Assembly: GCA_025758065.1 (NCBI GenBank)
Contig: CP107199.1
Coordinates: forward strand, 1,888,501-1,952,500
Source of the DNA: Lachnospiraceae bacterium
Lineage (GTDB): Bacteria > Bacillota > Clostridia > Lachnospirales > Lachnospiraceae
Direction: 5' to 3'
DNA: 64,000 nucleotides
The notes beneath the pieces are model-generated. The model made no database searches. It was not told where the DNA came from and saw only the letters and a list, made by a program, of their open reading frames with translations. Below, one piece after another: positions 42,004-50,020 of this stretch (positions are counted from its first letter, which is position 1; every line of letters begins with the position of its first letter). The position numbers and the translations under genes were made by a program.

Positions 42004-43878
42004 ATGGGCGTAAAAAACGACAACAGCAGCAATAACAATAACAGAAAACCCTATTTATACTACTACTGTATCGTCCTTCTCATTGTAATGGTATTAAACG
42101 CGTTAGTATTTCCATCTGTCATGGAACGTTCCGTAGAAGTACCATTTAATGAGTTCACCACACAGTTAAGTTCAGGAAACGTAGAACAGGTCTACGTCAA
42201 CAGTGACTATACAGAAATCCTGTATACATTAAATGAGGATAAAAACAAAACGTGGTCTGCGGTTACCTATAAAACAGGAAACATGACTACAGCAGATGAC
42301 CTGGTAAACCGTCTGGAAAGCGCAGGAGTACAGAATTACAGCAGAGAGATACCAACTCAGGCATCGCCATTACTTAACTTCCTGACCACCTGGGTATTCC
42401 CGATCCTTATGTTTGTGATCATTGGTCAGCTTATGGGCCGTATGATGGCCAAGCGTATGGGTGGTGGAAGCAGCGCAATGACTTTTGGAAAATCCAACGC
42501 AAAAATATACGCAGAAAAAGAAACAGGCGTAACCTTTAACGATGTAGCAGGAGAAGAAGAAGCCAAAGATGCCTTAAAAGAGATTGTAGATTTTTTACAC
42601 AACCCGGATAAATACGCACAGATCGGTGCAAGCCTTCCAAAGGGAGCTTTACTTGTAGGTCCTCCAGGAACCGGTAAGACCCTTCTGGCAAAAGCAGTAG
42701 CAGGCGAGGCAAAGGTGCCGTTTTTCTCCATTTCCGGATCTGAATTTGTAGAAATGTTCGTAGGAATGGGAGCAGCCAAAGTAAGAGATTTATTCAAACA
42801 GGCCAACGAAAAAGCTCCATGTATCGTTTTCATCGATGAGATCGATACCATTGGTAAAAAGCGTGACGGTGGTGGAATGGGCGGAAACGATGAGCGAGAA
42901 CAGACCTTAAACCAGCTTCTTACAGAAATGGACGGTTTCGACGGAAAGAAAGGCGTTGTTATCTTAGCAGCTACCAACCGCCCTGAGTCCCTTGACCCGG
43001 CTCTTCTTCGTCCGGGACGTTTTGACCGCCGTGTGCCGGTAGAACTTCCGGATCTTCAGGGCCGTGAAGCTATCTTAAAAGTCCATGGCCGCAAAGTAAA
43101 AATGGACGAATCCGTTGATTACAATGTGATCGCCAGATCCACAGCAGGTGCCAGCGGCGCTGAGCTTGCAAATATTATAAATGAAGCAGCTTTAAGAGCT
43201 GTCCGCCAGGGAAGAAGCCTTGTGTCCCAGGAAGATTTACAGGAAAGCGTAGAAACTGTCATTGCAGGCTATCAGAAGAAAAATGCAGTGATCCCGGCAG
43301 ATGAGCGCAAGATCGTAGCTTATCATGAAGTAGGACACGCACTTGTAGCTGCCTGCCAGACCCACAGCGCACCGGTACAGAAGATCACCATTATTCCAAG
43401 AACATCAGGTGCATTAGGCTATACCATGCAGGTAGATGCAGGTGAAAAATATCTGATGAGCAAAGAAGAGGCATTAAATAAGATCGCAACCTTTACCGGA
43501 GGCCGTGCAGCTGAAGAGCTGATCTTCCATTCTATTACTACAGGCGCGTCTAACGATATTGAACAGGCAACCAAGATCGCCAGAGCCATGGTCACTCGTT
43601 ACGGCATGACAGATGAATTCGATATGGTGGCTATGGAAACAGTAAACAACCAGTATTTAGGCGGTGATACTTCTCTGACCTGTTCACCTGAAACAGCCAG
43701 AATGATAGATGAGCAGGTAGTAAAGATCGTCCGTACCCAGCATGAAAAAGCATTAAATATCCTGAAAGAAAACGAAGGCAAGCTTCATGAGATCGCAAAG
43801 TATCTTCTGGATAAGGAAACCATCACGGGAGAAGAATTTATGGAGATCTATGAAAGAAATGACGCAGATGTAAATTAG
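42004..43878 (+). CDS. ftsH: ATP-dependent zinc metalloprotease FtsH
   Basis: This 624-residue membrane protease degrades unneeded or damaged membrane and cytoplasmic proteins. It has two membrane segments (about 19-37 and 120-142) around an extracytoplasmic domain, the AAA domain with GPPGTGKT (from residue 219), Walker B IVFIDEIDTIG and SRH (NRPESLDPALLRPGRFDR). The zinc site is HEVGH (residues 441-445). An Asn-rich N-terminus (DNSSNNNNRKP) precedes the first segment. The TAG stop codon lies inside the first bases of a MITE-like element. Confidence 0.93.
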   Translation: MGVKNDNSSNNNNRKPYLYYYCIVLLIVMVLNALVFPSVMERSVEVPFNEFTTQLSSGNVEQVYVNSDYTEILYTLNEDKNKTWSAVTYKTGNMTTADDLVNRLESAGVQNYSREIPTQASPLLNFLTTWVFPILMFVIIGQLMGRMMAKRMGGGSSAMTFGKSNAKIYAEKETGVTFNDVAGEEEAKDALKEIVDFLHNPDKYAQIGASLPKGALLVGPPGTGKTLLAKAVAGEAKVPFFSISGSEFVEMFVGMGAAKVRDLFKQANEKAPCIVFIDEIDTIGKKRDGGGMGGNDEREQTLNQLLTEMDGFDGKKGVVILAATNRPESLDPALLRPGRFDRRVPVELPDLQGREAILKVHGRKVKMDESVDYNVIARSTAGASGAELANIINEAALRAVRQGRSLVSQEDLQESVETVIAGYQKKNAVIPADERKIVAYHEVGHALVAACQTHSAPVQKITIIPRTSGALGYTMQVDAGEKYLMSKEEALNKIATFTGGRAAEELIFHSITTGASNDIEQATKIARAMVTRYGMTDEFDMVAMETVNNQYLGGDTSLTCSPETARMIDEQVVKIVRTQHEKALNILKENEGKLHEIAKYLLDKETITGEEFMEIYERNDADVN

Positions 43879-44424
43879 GATATTGTTGACTAAGGTCCGA
43901 AAGCCGCCGGTGCACATGACAGATGCGCATTTGGGAGAAAATCCTTTGTTCGTGGGCTTGCGCCGCCTATTGTCAGAACTGCGAACCAAACTCGCACGCT
44001 TTGCGTGCTCAAACAGTGGTTCTCCGTTCTGACGCTATGCGCGCCCACTCACGGATTTTCAAACAAATGCTTATTCTGTCATGTGCACCGGCGGCTTTCT
44101 ACGTTATTGGTAATAAAAAATGTAGGAGCAAACCAATAAACAGTTTTCATGCAGGAGGGGGATTGTACTTAAGTACGGCATTTTTTATGTGACATATCCA
44201 ATACAGTAGAAAGGGCTCCTCCATGTATAATAAGCATTCGTTAGGCAATTTTGTCCATTTTGTGAGCATAGCTGGCAGGTTGGAGGCACTGTTTGAGCGA
44301 ACGCAGTGAGCGAGTTTGCCGGAGACCTGACTAATCGGCAGCGGAGCAAAATGGACAAAATTACCGTGAATGCGTTTATACATGGAAGAGCCCTTTCGGA
44401 CCCTATTGAACTAAATCCCAATAT
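43874..44424. mobile_element. 551-bp MITE-like element, copy 1
   Basis: This element is identical to 54760-55310 except for one base (C at 44219, T at 55105). It has imperfect terminal inverted repeats of about 30 bp (both ending GGTCCGAAAG inward) and two large hairpins. Hairpin 1 has perfect 24-bp arms at 43900-43923/44075-44098 and nested arms inside. Hairpin 2 has arms at 44209-44229/44377-44397. A GTACTTAAGTAC palindrome (44165-44176) lies between. It encodes no plausible transposase; the 78- and 89-codon frames inside follow the hairpins. It looks like a non-autonomous element moved in trans. Confidence 0.85.
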
Positions 44425-44480
44425 AATAATACATCAATGACATAGCTTCGTCACATCTGTAATCGTAAGATTTTGTTCGA

Positions 44481-44509
44481 TTGCATTTGTGACAGGGCTG
44501 TGTTATTCT
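44481..44509 (+). promoter_or_regulatory. Putative promoter of the small gene at 44532
   Basis: TTGCAT (44481-44486), 17 nt and TATTCT (44504-44509) lie only about 20 nt before the start codon, so the leader would be very short. Confidence 0.5.
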
Positions 44510-44531
44510 AAAAATAAAAGGAGGAAGGGGC

Positions 44532-44819
44532 ATGAAAAACTTATTGGAACAGCTGTATGCAGGGGAACTGGTTCCCGCAGAATTAAAAATAGAAGGAAAT
44601 GAGGAATACGAGGCGCTTTGCAGGAAATCCCTGGAAGAAATAGAAAACTTTACAGAAAAGCTGGATAAAGAAAGCCGGAAAGAATTTCAAAATGTATTAG
44701 ATACTTACCTGGAATTAACTTATCTTGAAAAACGGCAGTCATTCTGTGACGGATTCCGAATTGGGGCAGGTGTTATGTGTGAAATATTCCATGATAGATC
44801 AGTTAGAAGTAATTTATAA
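44532..44819 (+). CDS. Small protein, DUF6809-like
   Basis: This 95-residue acidic, helical protein (start MKNLLEQLYAGELVPAELKI) resembles short phage- and plasmid-associated proteins of the DUF6809 type in Firmicutes (LLEQLYAGELVP... and a C-terminal FCDGFRIGAGVMCEI). AAGGAGGAAGGGG precedes the ATG. It sits alone between the MITE-like element and the nucleoside importer operon. No function is known to me. Confidence 0.7.
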   Translation: MKNLLEQLYAGELVPAELKIEGNEEYEALCRKSLEEIENFTEKLDKESRKEFQNVLDTYLELTYLEKRQSFCDGFRIGAGVMCEIFHDRSVRSNL

Positions 44820-44905
44820 ATAATTGCTTATAAATATTAATAAGTATGACTTTACAATAAAAACTATACAATTGTAAAAAAAGTATCGCAATATTACTAA
44901 GAATA

Positions 44906-44933
44906 TTGACAATTTAAAAGAGCATGCTATAAT
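44906..44933 (+). promoter_or_regulatory. Sigma-A promoter of the BMP/Nup operon
   Basis: TTGACA (44906-44911), 16 nt and TATAAT (44928-44933). The binding-protein start follows about 57 nt later after GGAGGAG. Confidence 0.75.
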
Positions 44934-44989
44934 AAGGTCTGTATTTGAGACTTTAATAACCGGGAATCATCAAATGGAGGAGATGTATT

Positions 44990-46258
44990 ATGAAGGGAAA
45001 GAAGATCATCAGTGCAGCATTAGCAGGTGTTATGGCGCTCTCATTAACAGCATGTGGAGGCGGTTCCGCGCAGGAAACAACAGCGGCTCCTGCAGCTGGT
45101 TCTAAGGCAGAAGAGACCACAGCTGCAGCAGAAGGCTCAGAGGCAGCCACTGGTAAAGGCGTAACTAAAGAAGACTTAAAGGTTGGCTTTATTTTCATCG
45201 GTGATGAAAACGAAGGTTATACAGCCGCTCATTACAAGGGCGCAAAAGAAATGCAGGAAGCATTAGGATTAAATGATGACCAGCTGATCGTAAAATGGAA
45301 TATTCCGGAAGATGAGACAGCAAAGGACGCAGCAATGGACTTGGCGGATCAGGGATGCCAGATCGTATTTGCAAACAGTTTTGGCCATGAATCATATGTA
45401 ATAGAAGCTGCAAAAGAATATCCGGAGGTCCAGTTCTGCCACGCAACCGGTTTCCAGGCAGCAGGCAGTGGACTTTCCAATATGCATAACTTCTTCACAT
45501 CTATTTACGAAGCACGCTATGTATCTGGTGTAGTTGCAGGCCTTAAGTTAAATCAGATGATCGAAGATGGTACTGTAAAAGAAGATGCCTGCAAGATCGG
45601 TTATGTAGGTGCTTATCCATATGCTGAGGTTATCAGCGGCTACACCTCTTTCTTCTTAGGTGCACGTTCTGTTTGCCCATCCGCTACTATGGAAGTTAAA
45701 TACACCAACAGCTGGGCAAGCTTTGACCTGGAAAAAGAAGCAGCAGACGCCCTGATCTCTGATGGCTGTGTACTGATCAGCCAGCATGCAGATACCACTG
45801 GTGCCCCAACCGCCTGCGAGGCAGCGGGAGTTCCTTGTGTAGGCTATAATATTTCCATGATCGCAACTGCTCCTGACCAGGCACTTACTTCTGCAAGCAA
45901 CAACTGGGGCATTTATATGACCTATGCTGTACAGTCTGTACTGGATGGAACTGAGATCCCTGCTGACTGGTGCAAGGGCTTCTCTGATGGCGCAGTTCTT
46001 ATAACTGAGTTAAATGACAAGGCAGTTGCTCCTGGAACAAAGGAAAAGGTAGAAGAAGTAGAAGCTAAGTTAGCAAGCGGCGAGCTTCATGTATTTGATA
46101 CTTCTACATGGACTGTAAATGGTGAGACACTGGATAGCTATAAGAAAGACGGAAGTGACATTGAGTACATTTCTGACGGATATTTCCATGAGTCTGAATT
46201 TGCTTCTGCACCGGCATTTGATATTTTTATCGACGGTATCAAAAACATTGACAACTAA
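44990..46258 (+). CDS. BMP family substrate-binding lipoprotein (nucleoside type)
   Basis: This 422-residue lipoprotein has a lipobox (MALSLTAC), a Thr/Ala/Glu linker, and the BMP/PnrA fold (VGFIFIGDENEGYTAAHYKGAKEMQEAL, IVFANSFGHESYVIEAAKEYPEVQFCHATG, EARYVSGVVAGLKL, GYVGAYPYAEVISGYTSFFLGAR). These proteins bind purine nucleosides in the cases studied. It starts an operon with an ATPase, two permeases and a RocB-like hydrolase. A hairpin after the stop likely tunes expression of the rest. Confidence 0.9.
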   Translation: MKGKKIISAALAGVMALSLTACGGGSAQETTAAPAAGSKAEETTAAAEGSEAATGKGVTKEDLKVGFIFIGDENEGYTAAHYKGAKEMQEALGLNDDQLIVKWNIPEDETAKDAAMDLADQGCQIVFANSFGHESYVIEAAKEYPEVQFCHATGFQAAGSGLSNMHNFFTSIYEARYVSGVVAGLKLNQMIEDGTVKEDACKIGYVGAYPYAEVISGYTSFFLGARSVCPSATMEVKYTNSWASFDLEKEAADALISDGCVLISQHADTTGAPTACEAAGVPCVGYNISMIATAPDQALTSASNNWGIYMTYAVQSVLDGTEIPADWCKGFSDGAVLITELNDKAVAPGTKEKVEEVEAKLASGELHVFDTSTWTVNGETLDSYKKDGSDIEYISDGYFHESEFASAPAFDIFIDGIKNIDN

Positions 46259-46302
46259 TAGGTCAACAAATAATATTGCTCTTTCGAGTAAATGAAAGCT
46301 TT

Positions 46303-46339
46303 AGAAAGCGGAGTCACCATTTGTCTGGCTCCGCTTTCT
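46303..46339 (+). terminator. Hairpin between the BMP gene and its ATPase gene
   Basis: A perfect 11-bp stem AGAAAGCGGAG/CTCCGCTTTCT (46303-46313, 46329-46339) without a T-run. It likely gives partial termination or 3' protection of the binding-protein message. Confidence 0.6.
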
Positions 46340-46387
46340 TGAATCGTAAAAATATCATTGAACGCGCGAAAAAGGAGGTTTTGCCTG

Positions 46388-47920
46388 GTGAGCGAATCAT
46401 ATGCCATTGAGCTGAAGAACATTACAAAACGGTTTGGCAAAGTAACAGCCAACGACAAAGTATGCCTGTCCGTAAAGAAGGGAGAGATATTATCCATTCT
46501 GGGAGAAAATGGAAGTGGAAAGACCACTCTTATGAACATGATATCCGGTATTTATTATCCGGACGAAGGACAGATCCTGGTAAATGGAAAAGAGGTGACT
46601 ATCCGTTCGCCAAAGGACTCCTTTGCTTTAGGAATCGGTATGATCCATCAGCATTTTAAGCTGGTAGATGTGCTGACTGCGGCAGAAAATATTATTTTAG
46701 GACTTTCCGGAAAAGAAATACTGGATATGAAAAGTGTTACGGCAAAGATCAATGAACTGACCAGCCGCTATGGCTTTGATCTGGATCCAAACCAGAAAAT
46801 ATACACTATGTCCGTGTCGCAGAAACAGACAGTAGAAATTGTCAAACTGCTTTACCGCGGTGTGGATATCCTGATCCTGGACGAGCCTACAGCGGTTCTG
46901 ACACCACAGGAAACGGAAAAGCTGTTTACTGTCCTTCGCAATATGCGTGAAGCTGGTCATTCCATTATCATCATCACCCATAAGCTTCATGAGGTTTTAT
47001 CCCTTTCTGACCGTGTTTCCGTTCTGCGAAAAGGCGCTTATATTGGTACTGTCCCGACAAAAGACGCCACAGAAGCTTCTCTTACAGAGATGATGGTAGG
47101 CAAGAAGGTTGCTTTAAATATCGAACGTCCTGAAACGGTGAATCCACAGAAACGTCTGGTAATGGAACATGTGACCTGTGTGGATAAAGAGGGTGTAAAG
47201 ACTCTGGATGACGCAGGATTTACAGCCTACAGCGGCGAGATTTTAGGAATTGCAGGAATTGCAGGAAGCGGCCAGAAAGAGCTGCTGGAGGCCATTGCAG
47301 GGCTTCAGCCAATGGAGGACGGAACCATCCGGTATTATCCTCCGGAAGGTGGAGAAGAGACTCTATCCGGCATGAGTCCGGCGGCTATCCGCAAACTGGG
47401 CATTAAGCTTTCCTTTGTTCCTGAGGACCGTCTGGGAATGGGTCTGGTGGCAGCCATGGGCATGACTGACAATATGATGCTTCGGGGCTATAAAAAGGGT
47501 ATGCCTTTCTTTACAGACAGGAAAACGCCAAAAGCAATGGCTGAGCAGCTGATCAAAGAGCTGGAGATCGTTACTCCCGGTGTCTCTACACCTGTTGGAC
47601 GTCTTTCCGGTGGAAATGTACAGAAGGTACTGGTAGGACGTGAGATATCATCAGATCCCCGTGTACTTATGGTAGCATATCCGGTGCGCGGTCTGGATAT
47701 CAACTCTTCCTATACGATCTATCATTTATTAAATGAACAGAAAAAGCAGGGAGCGGCGGTTATCTTCGTAGGTGAAGACCTGGACGTGCTCCTGGAGCTT
47801 TGCGACCGCATTCTGGTGCTTTGCGGTGGAAAAGTAAGCGGGATCGTAGACGGAAGAACAGCTACAAAAGAAGAAATAGGACTTATGATGACAAAGACAG
47901 GAGGCGGACAGGATGAGTAA
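46388..47920 (+). CDS. Nucleoside ABC transporter ATP-binding protein (NupA-like, double domain)
   Basis: This 510-residue protein has two ABC domains in tandem, as in sugar/nucleoside importers (RbsA/NupA type). Domain 1 has Walker A GENGSGKTT, signature MSVSQKQTVEIVKLLYRG and Walker B ILILDEPTAVL. Domain 2 has GIAGSGQKEL in place of a standard Walker A, signature LSGGNVQKVLVGREI and Walker B-like VLMVAYPVRGLD. This asymmetry is normal for the family. The start is GTG at 46388, 7 nt after AAAGGAGG. It overlaps the next gene by 8 bp. Confidence 0.9.
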   Translation: MSESYAIELKNITKRFGKVTANDKVCLSVKKGEILSILGENGSGKTTLMNMISGIYYPDEGQILVNGKEVTIRSPKDSFALGIGMIHQHFKLVDVLTAAENIILGLSGKEILDMKSVTAKINELTSRYGFDLDPNQKIYTMSVSQKQTVEIVKLLYRGVDILILDEPTAVLTPQETEKLFTVLRNMREAGHSIIIITHKLHEVLSLSDRVSVLRKGAYIGTVPTKDATEASLTEMMVGKKVALNIERPETVNPQKRLVMEHVTCVDKEGVKTLDDAGFTAYSGEILGIAGIAGSGQKELLEAIAGLQPMEDGTIRYYPPEGGEETLSGMSPAAIRKLGIKLSFVPEDRLGMGLVAAMGMTDNMMLRGYKKGMPFFTDRKTPKAMAEQLIKELEIVTPGVSTPVGRLSGGNVQKVLVGREISSDPRVLMVAYPVRGLDINSSYTIYHLLNEQKKQGAAVIFVGEDLDVLLELCDRILVLCGGKVSGIVDGRTATKEEIGLMMTKTGGGQDE

Positions 47921-49028
47921 GGAAATAAGTGGAGTTACGAATAAAGAGCCTCTGATGCATATTTCCAAGCGGGACGGCATTGAAACATGGAAGAGCTGGC
48001 TGATCCGCATGATTGCAGTGCTGTTATCACTGGTAGTTTGTGCAGGTGTGATCGTGGCTCTTACCGGTTTAAATCCGATTGAAGTATATAAGGGCATTTT
48101 TGACGGCGCTATTGGCACTAAGCGCCGTGCGTGGATGACTATCCGTGATACACTGGTGCTTTTGTGTATCGCAGTTGGTATTACCCCGGCATTTAAAATG
48201 CGTTTCTGGAACATTGGTGCAGAAGGCCAGGTACTTATCGGCGGTGTTACCTCAGCTGCTATGATGATCTATCTGGGAAATTCCCTTCCTCCTGTAATAT
48301 TATTTCCCTTAATGTTCCTTGGCAGTGCAGCAGCAGCTATGATCTGGGGCGTGATTCCGGCATTTTTCAAGGCTTACTGGAATACAAATGAGACACTGTT
48401 TACCCTGATGATGAACTATGTTGCAACCCAGGTCATTACCTATTGTATTATTTTCTGGGAAAATCCAAAGGGATCCAACTCTGTAGGAACTATTAACTCC
48501 ACTACAAAGGGCGGCTGGATCCCAAAGCTTTTTGGTCTGGACTATGGCTGGAACCTGGTGATCGTACTGGCTCTGACTGTTGCTATGTTCATTTACTTAA
48601 AATACAGCAAACAGGGATATGAGATCGCAGTTGTAGGTGAAAGTGAAAATACAGCCCGCTATGCAGGAATCAATGTAAAACGTGTTATCCTGCGCACCAT
48701 GGCACTGTCCGGTGCTATCTGCGGTATTGCAGGCTTTATCATTGTTGGCGGCGCAAGCCACACCATTTCCACCAGTACAGCAGGCGGCAGAGGCTTTACA
48801 GCCATCATTGTTTCCTGGCTGAGCAAATTCAATACCTTTGTGATGATCCTGGTATCCTTCTTTCTGGTGTTCATGCAAAAAGGTGCAGGACAGATCGCGT
48901 CCCAGTTTAACTTAAACGAAAATGCCTCAGATATCATCACCGGTATTATCTTGTTCTTTATCCTGGGCTGCGAGTTCTTTATTAACTACAAAGTGGGATT
49001 CAGGAGCAGGAAAAAGAGGGGAAAATAG
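47913..49028 (+). CDS. Nucleoside ABC transporter permease (NupB-like)
   Basis: This 371-residue permease of the BPD_transp_2 family has about eight to ten membrane segments (from about 28-48, LIRMIAVLLSLVVCAGVIVALTG). It shows FKMRFWNIGAEGQVLIGG and GYEIAVVGESENTARYAGINVKRVILRTMALSGAICGIAGFI, landmarks of YufP/NupB-type permeases. It overlaps the ATPase gene and works with the next permease. Confidence 0.9.
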   Translation: MSKEISGVTNKEPLMHISKRDGIETWKSWLIRMIAVLLSLVVCAGVIVALTGLNPIEVYKGIFDGAIGTKRRAWMTIRDTLVLLCIAVGITPAFKMRFWNIGAEGQVLIGGVTSAAMMIYLGNSLPPVILFPLMFLGSAAAAMIWGVIPAFFKAYWNTNETLFTLMMNYVATQVITYCIIFWENPKGSNSVGTINSTTKGGWIPKLFGLDYGWNLVIVLALTVAMFIYLKYSKQGYEIAVVGESENTARYAGINVKRVILRTMALSGAICGIAGFIIVGGASHTISTSTAGGRGFTAIIVSWLSKFNTFVMILVSFFLVFMQKGAGQIASQFNLNENASDIITGIILFFILGCEFFINYKVGFRSRKKRGK

Positions 49029-49039
49029 GAGGTGGATAT

Positions 49040-50020
49040 ATGGGATTATTGATCATTTTTATGCAGAAGGCCATTGGACAGGGAATCGGTATCCTTTATG
49101 GTGCTTTAGGTGAGATATTAACAGAAAAATCCGGAAACCTGAATCTGGGTATTCCCGGAATGATGTATATGGGAGGCATCGCCGGACTGATCGGTGCTTT
49201 CCTTTATGAAAACAGCAGCGCTGCGCCAAATGGAGCTGTGGGAGTTCTTATTTCTTTCCTGTGCGCATTTTTATGTGCGGCCTTAGGCGGCTTGGTCTAC
49301 AGTGTGCTGACCATTACCTTACGTGCCAACCAGAATGTAACCGGTCTGGCACTTACTACTTTCGGTGTTGGCTTCGGCAATTTCTTTGGCGGTTCTCTTT
49401 CCAAGCTGGCAGGGGGTGTTGGACAGATCTCTGTTGCAGTGACTGGTGCGGCTTTTAAGAAACAGATCCCGGTACTTTCCGGCTTTGGTGCAGTGGGACA
49501 GATGCTGTTTTCATATGGATTTTTAACTTATCTGGCCATCATCCTGGCACTGGTGTTGGCATTTTTCCTTGGAAAGACCAGAAAAGGACTGAACCTGCGG
49601 GCAGTAGGTGAAAGCCCGGCTACAGCAGATGCGGCTGGCATCAATGTTACTGTATATAAATATCTGGCAACCTGTATTGGTGGCGGCATCAGCGGTCTTG
49701 GCGGTTTATACTTTGTTATGGAATATTCCGGAGGAACCTGGACTAATAATGGTTTTGGTGACAGAGGCTGGCTGGCTATCGCCCTTGTTATCTTTGCTCT
49801 CTGGAAGCCTGTAAATGCTATCTGGGGCTCGATCCTCTTTGGCGGCCTTTATATACTGTATCTTTATATTCCGGGACTGGACCGCGGCGCCCAGGAGATC
49901 TTTAAGGCACTGCCTTATGTAGTAACCATTATCGTACTGGTATTTACAAGTCTGAGAAAGAAAAGGGAATATCAGCCGCCGGCAAGTCTGGGACTGGCAT
50001 ATTTCCGTGAGGAACGATGA
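49040..50020 (+). CDS. Nucleoside ABC transporter permease (NupC/YufQ-like)
   Basis: This 326-residue BPD_transp_2 permease has about eight membrane segments and the motifs GALGEILTEKSGNLNLGIPGMMYMGG and LNLRAVGESPATADAAGINVTVYKYLATCIGGGISGLGGLYF, as in YufQ. It follows NupB by 11 bp and overlaps the RocB-like gene by 4 bp (ATGA). The pair forms the membrane pore of the nucleoside-type importer. Confidence 0.9.
   Translation: MGLLIIFMQKAIGQGIGILYGALGEILTEKSGNLNLGIPGMMYMGGIAGLIGAFLYENSSAAPNGAVGVLISFLCAFLCAALGGLVYSVLTITLRANQNVTGLALTTFGVGFGNFFGGSLSKLAGGVGQISVAVTGAAFKKQIPVLSGFGAVGQMLFSYGFLTYLAIILALVLAFFLGKTRKGLNLRAVGESPATADAAGINVTVYKYLATCIGGGISGLGGLYFVMEYSGGTWTNNGFGDRGWLAIALVIFALWKPVNAIWGSILFGGLYILYLYIPGLDRGAQEIFKALPYVVTIIVLVFTSLRKKREYQPPASLGLAYFREER

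Noticed and set aside
43923..44192. An 89-codon frame repeated exactly at 54809-55078, and 78-codon frames on the other strand
   Set aside because: They follow the arms of the large hairpins of the MITE-like element, have no ribosome binding site of note and no known fold. Identity is explained by the repeat itself.
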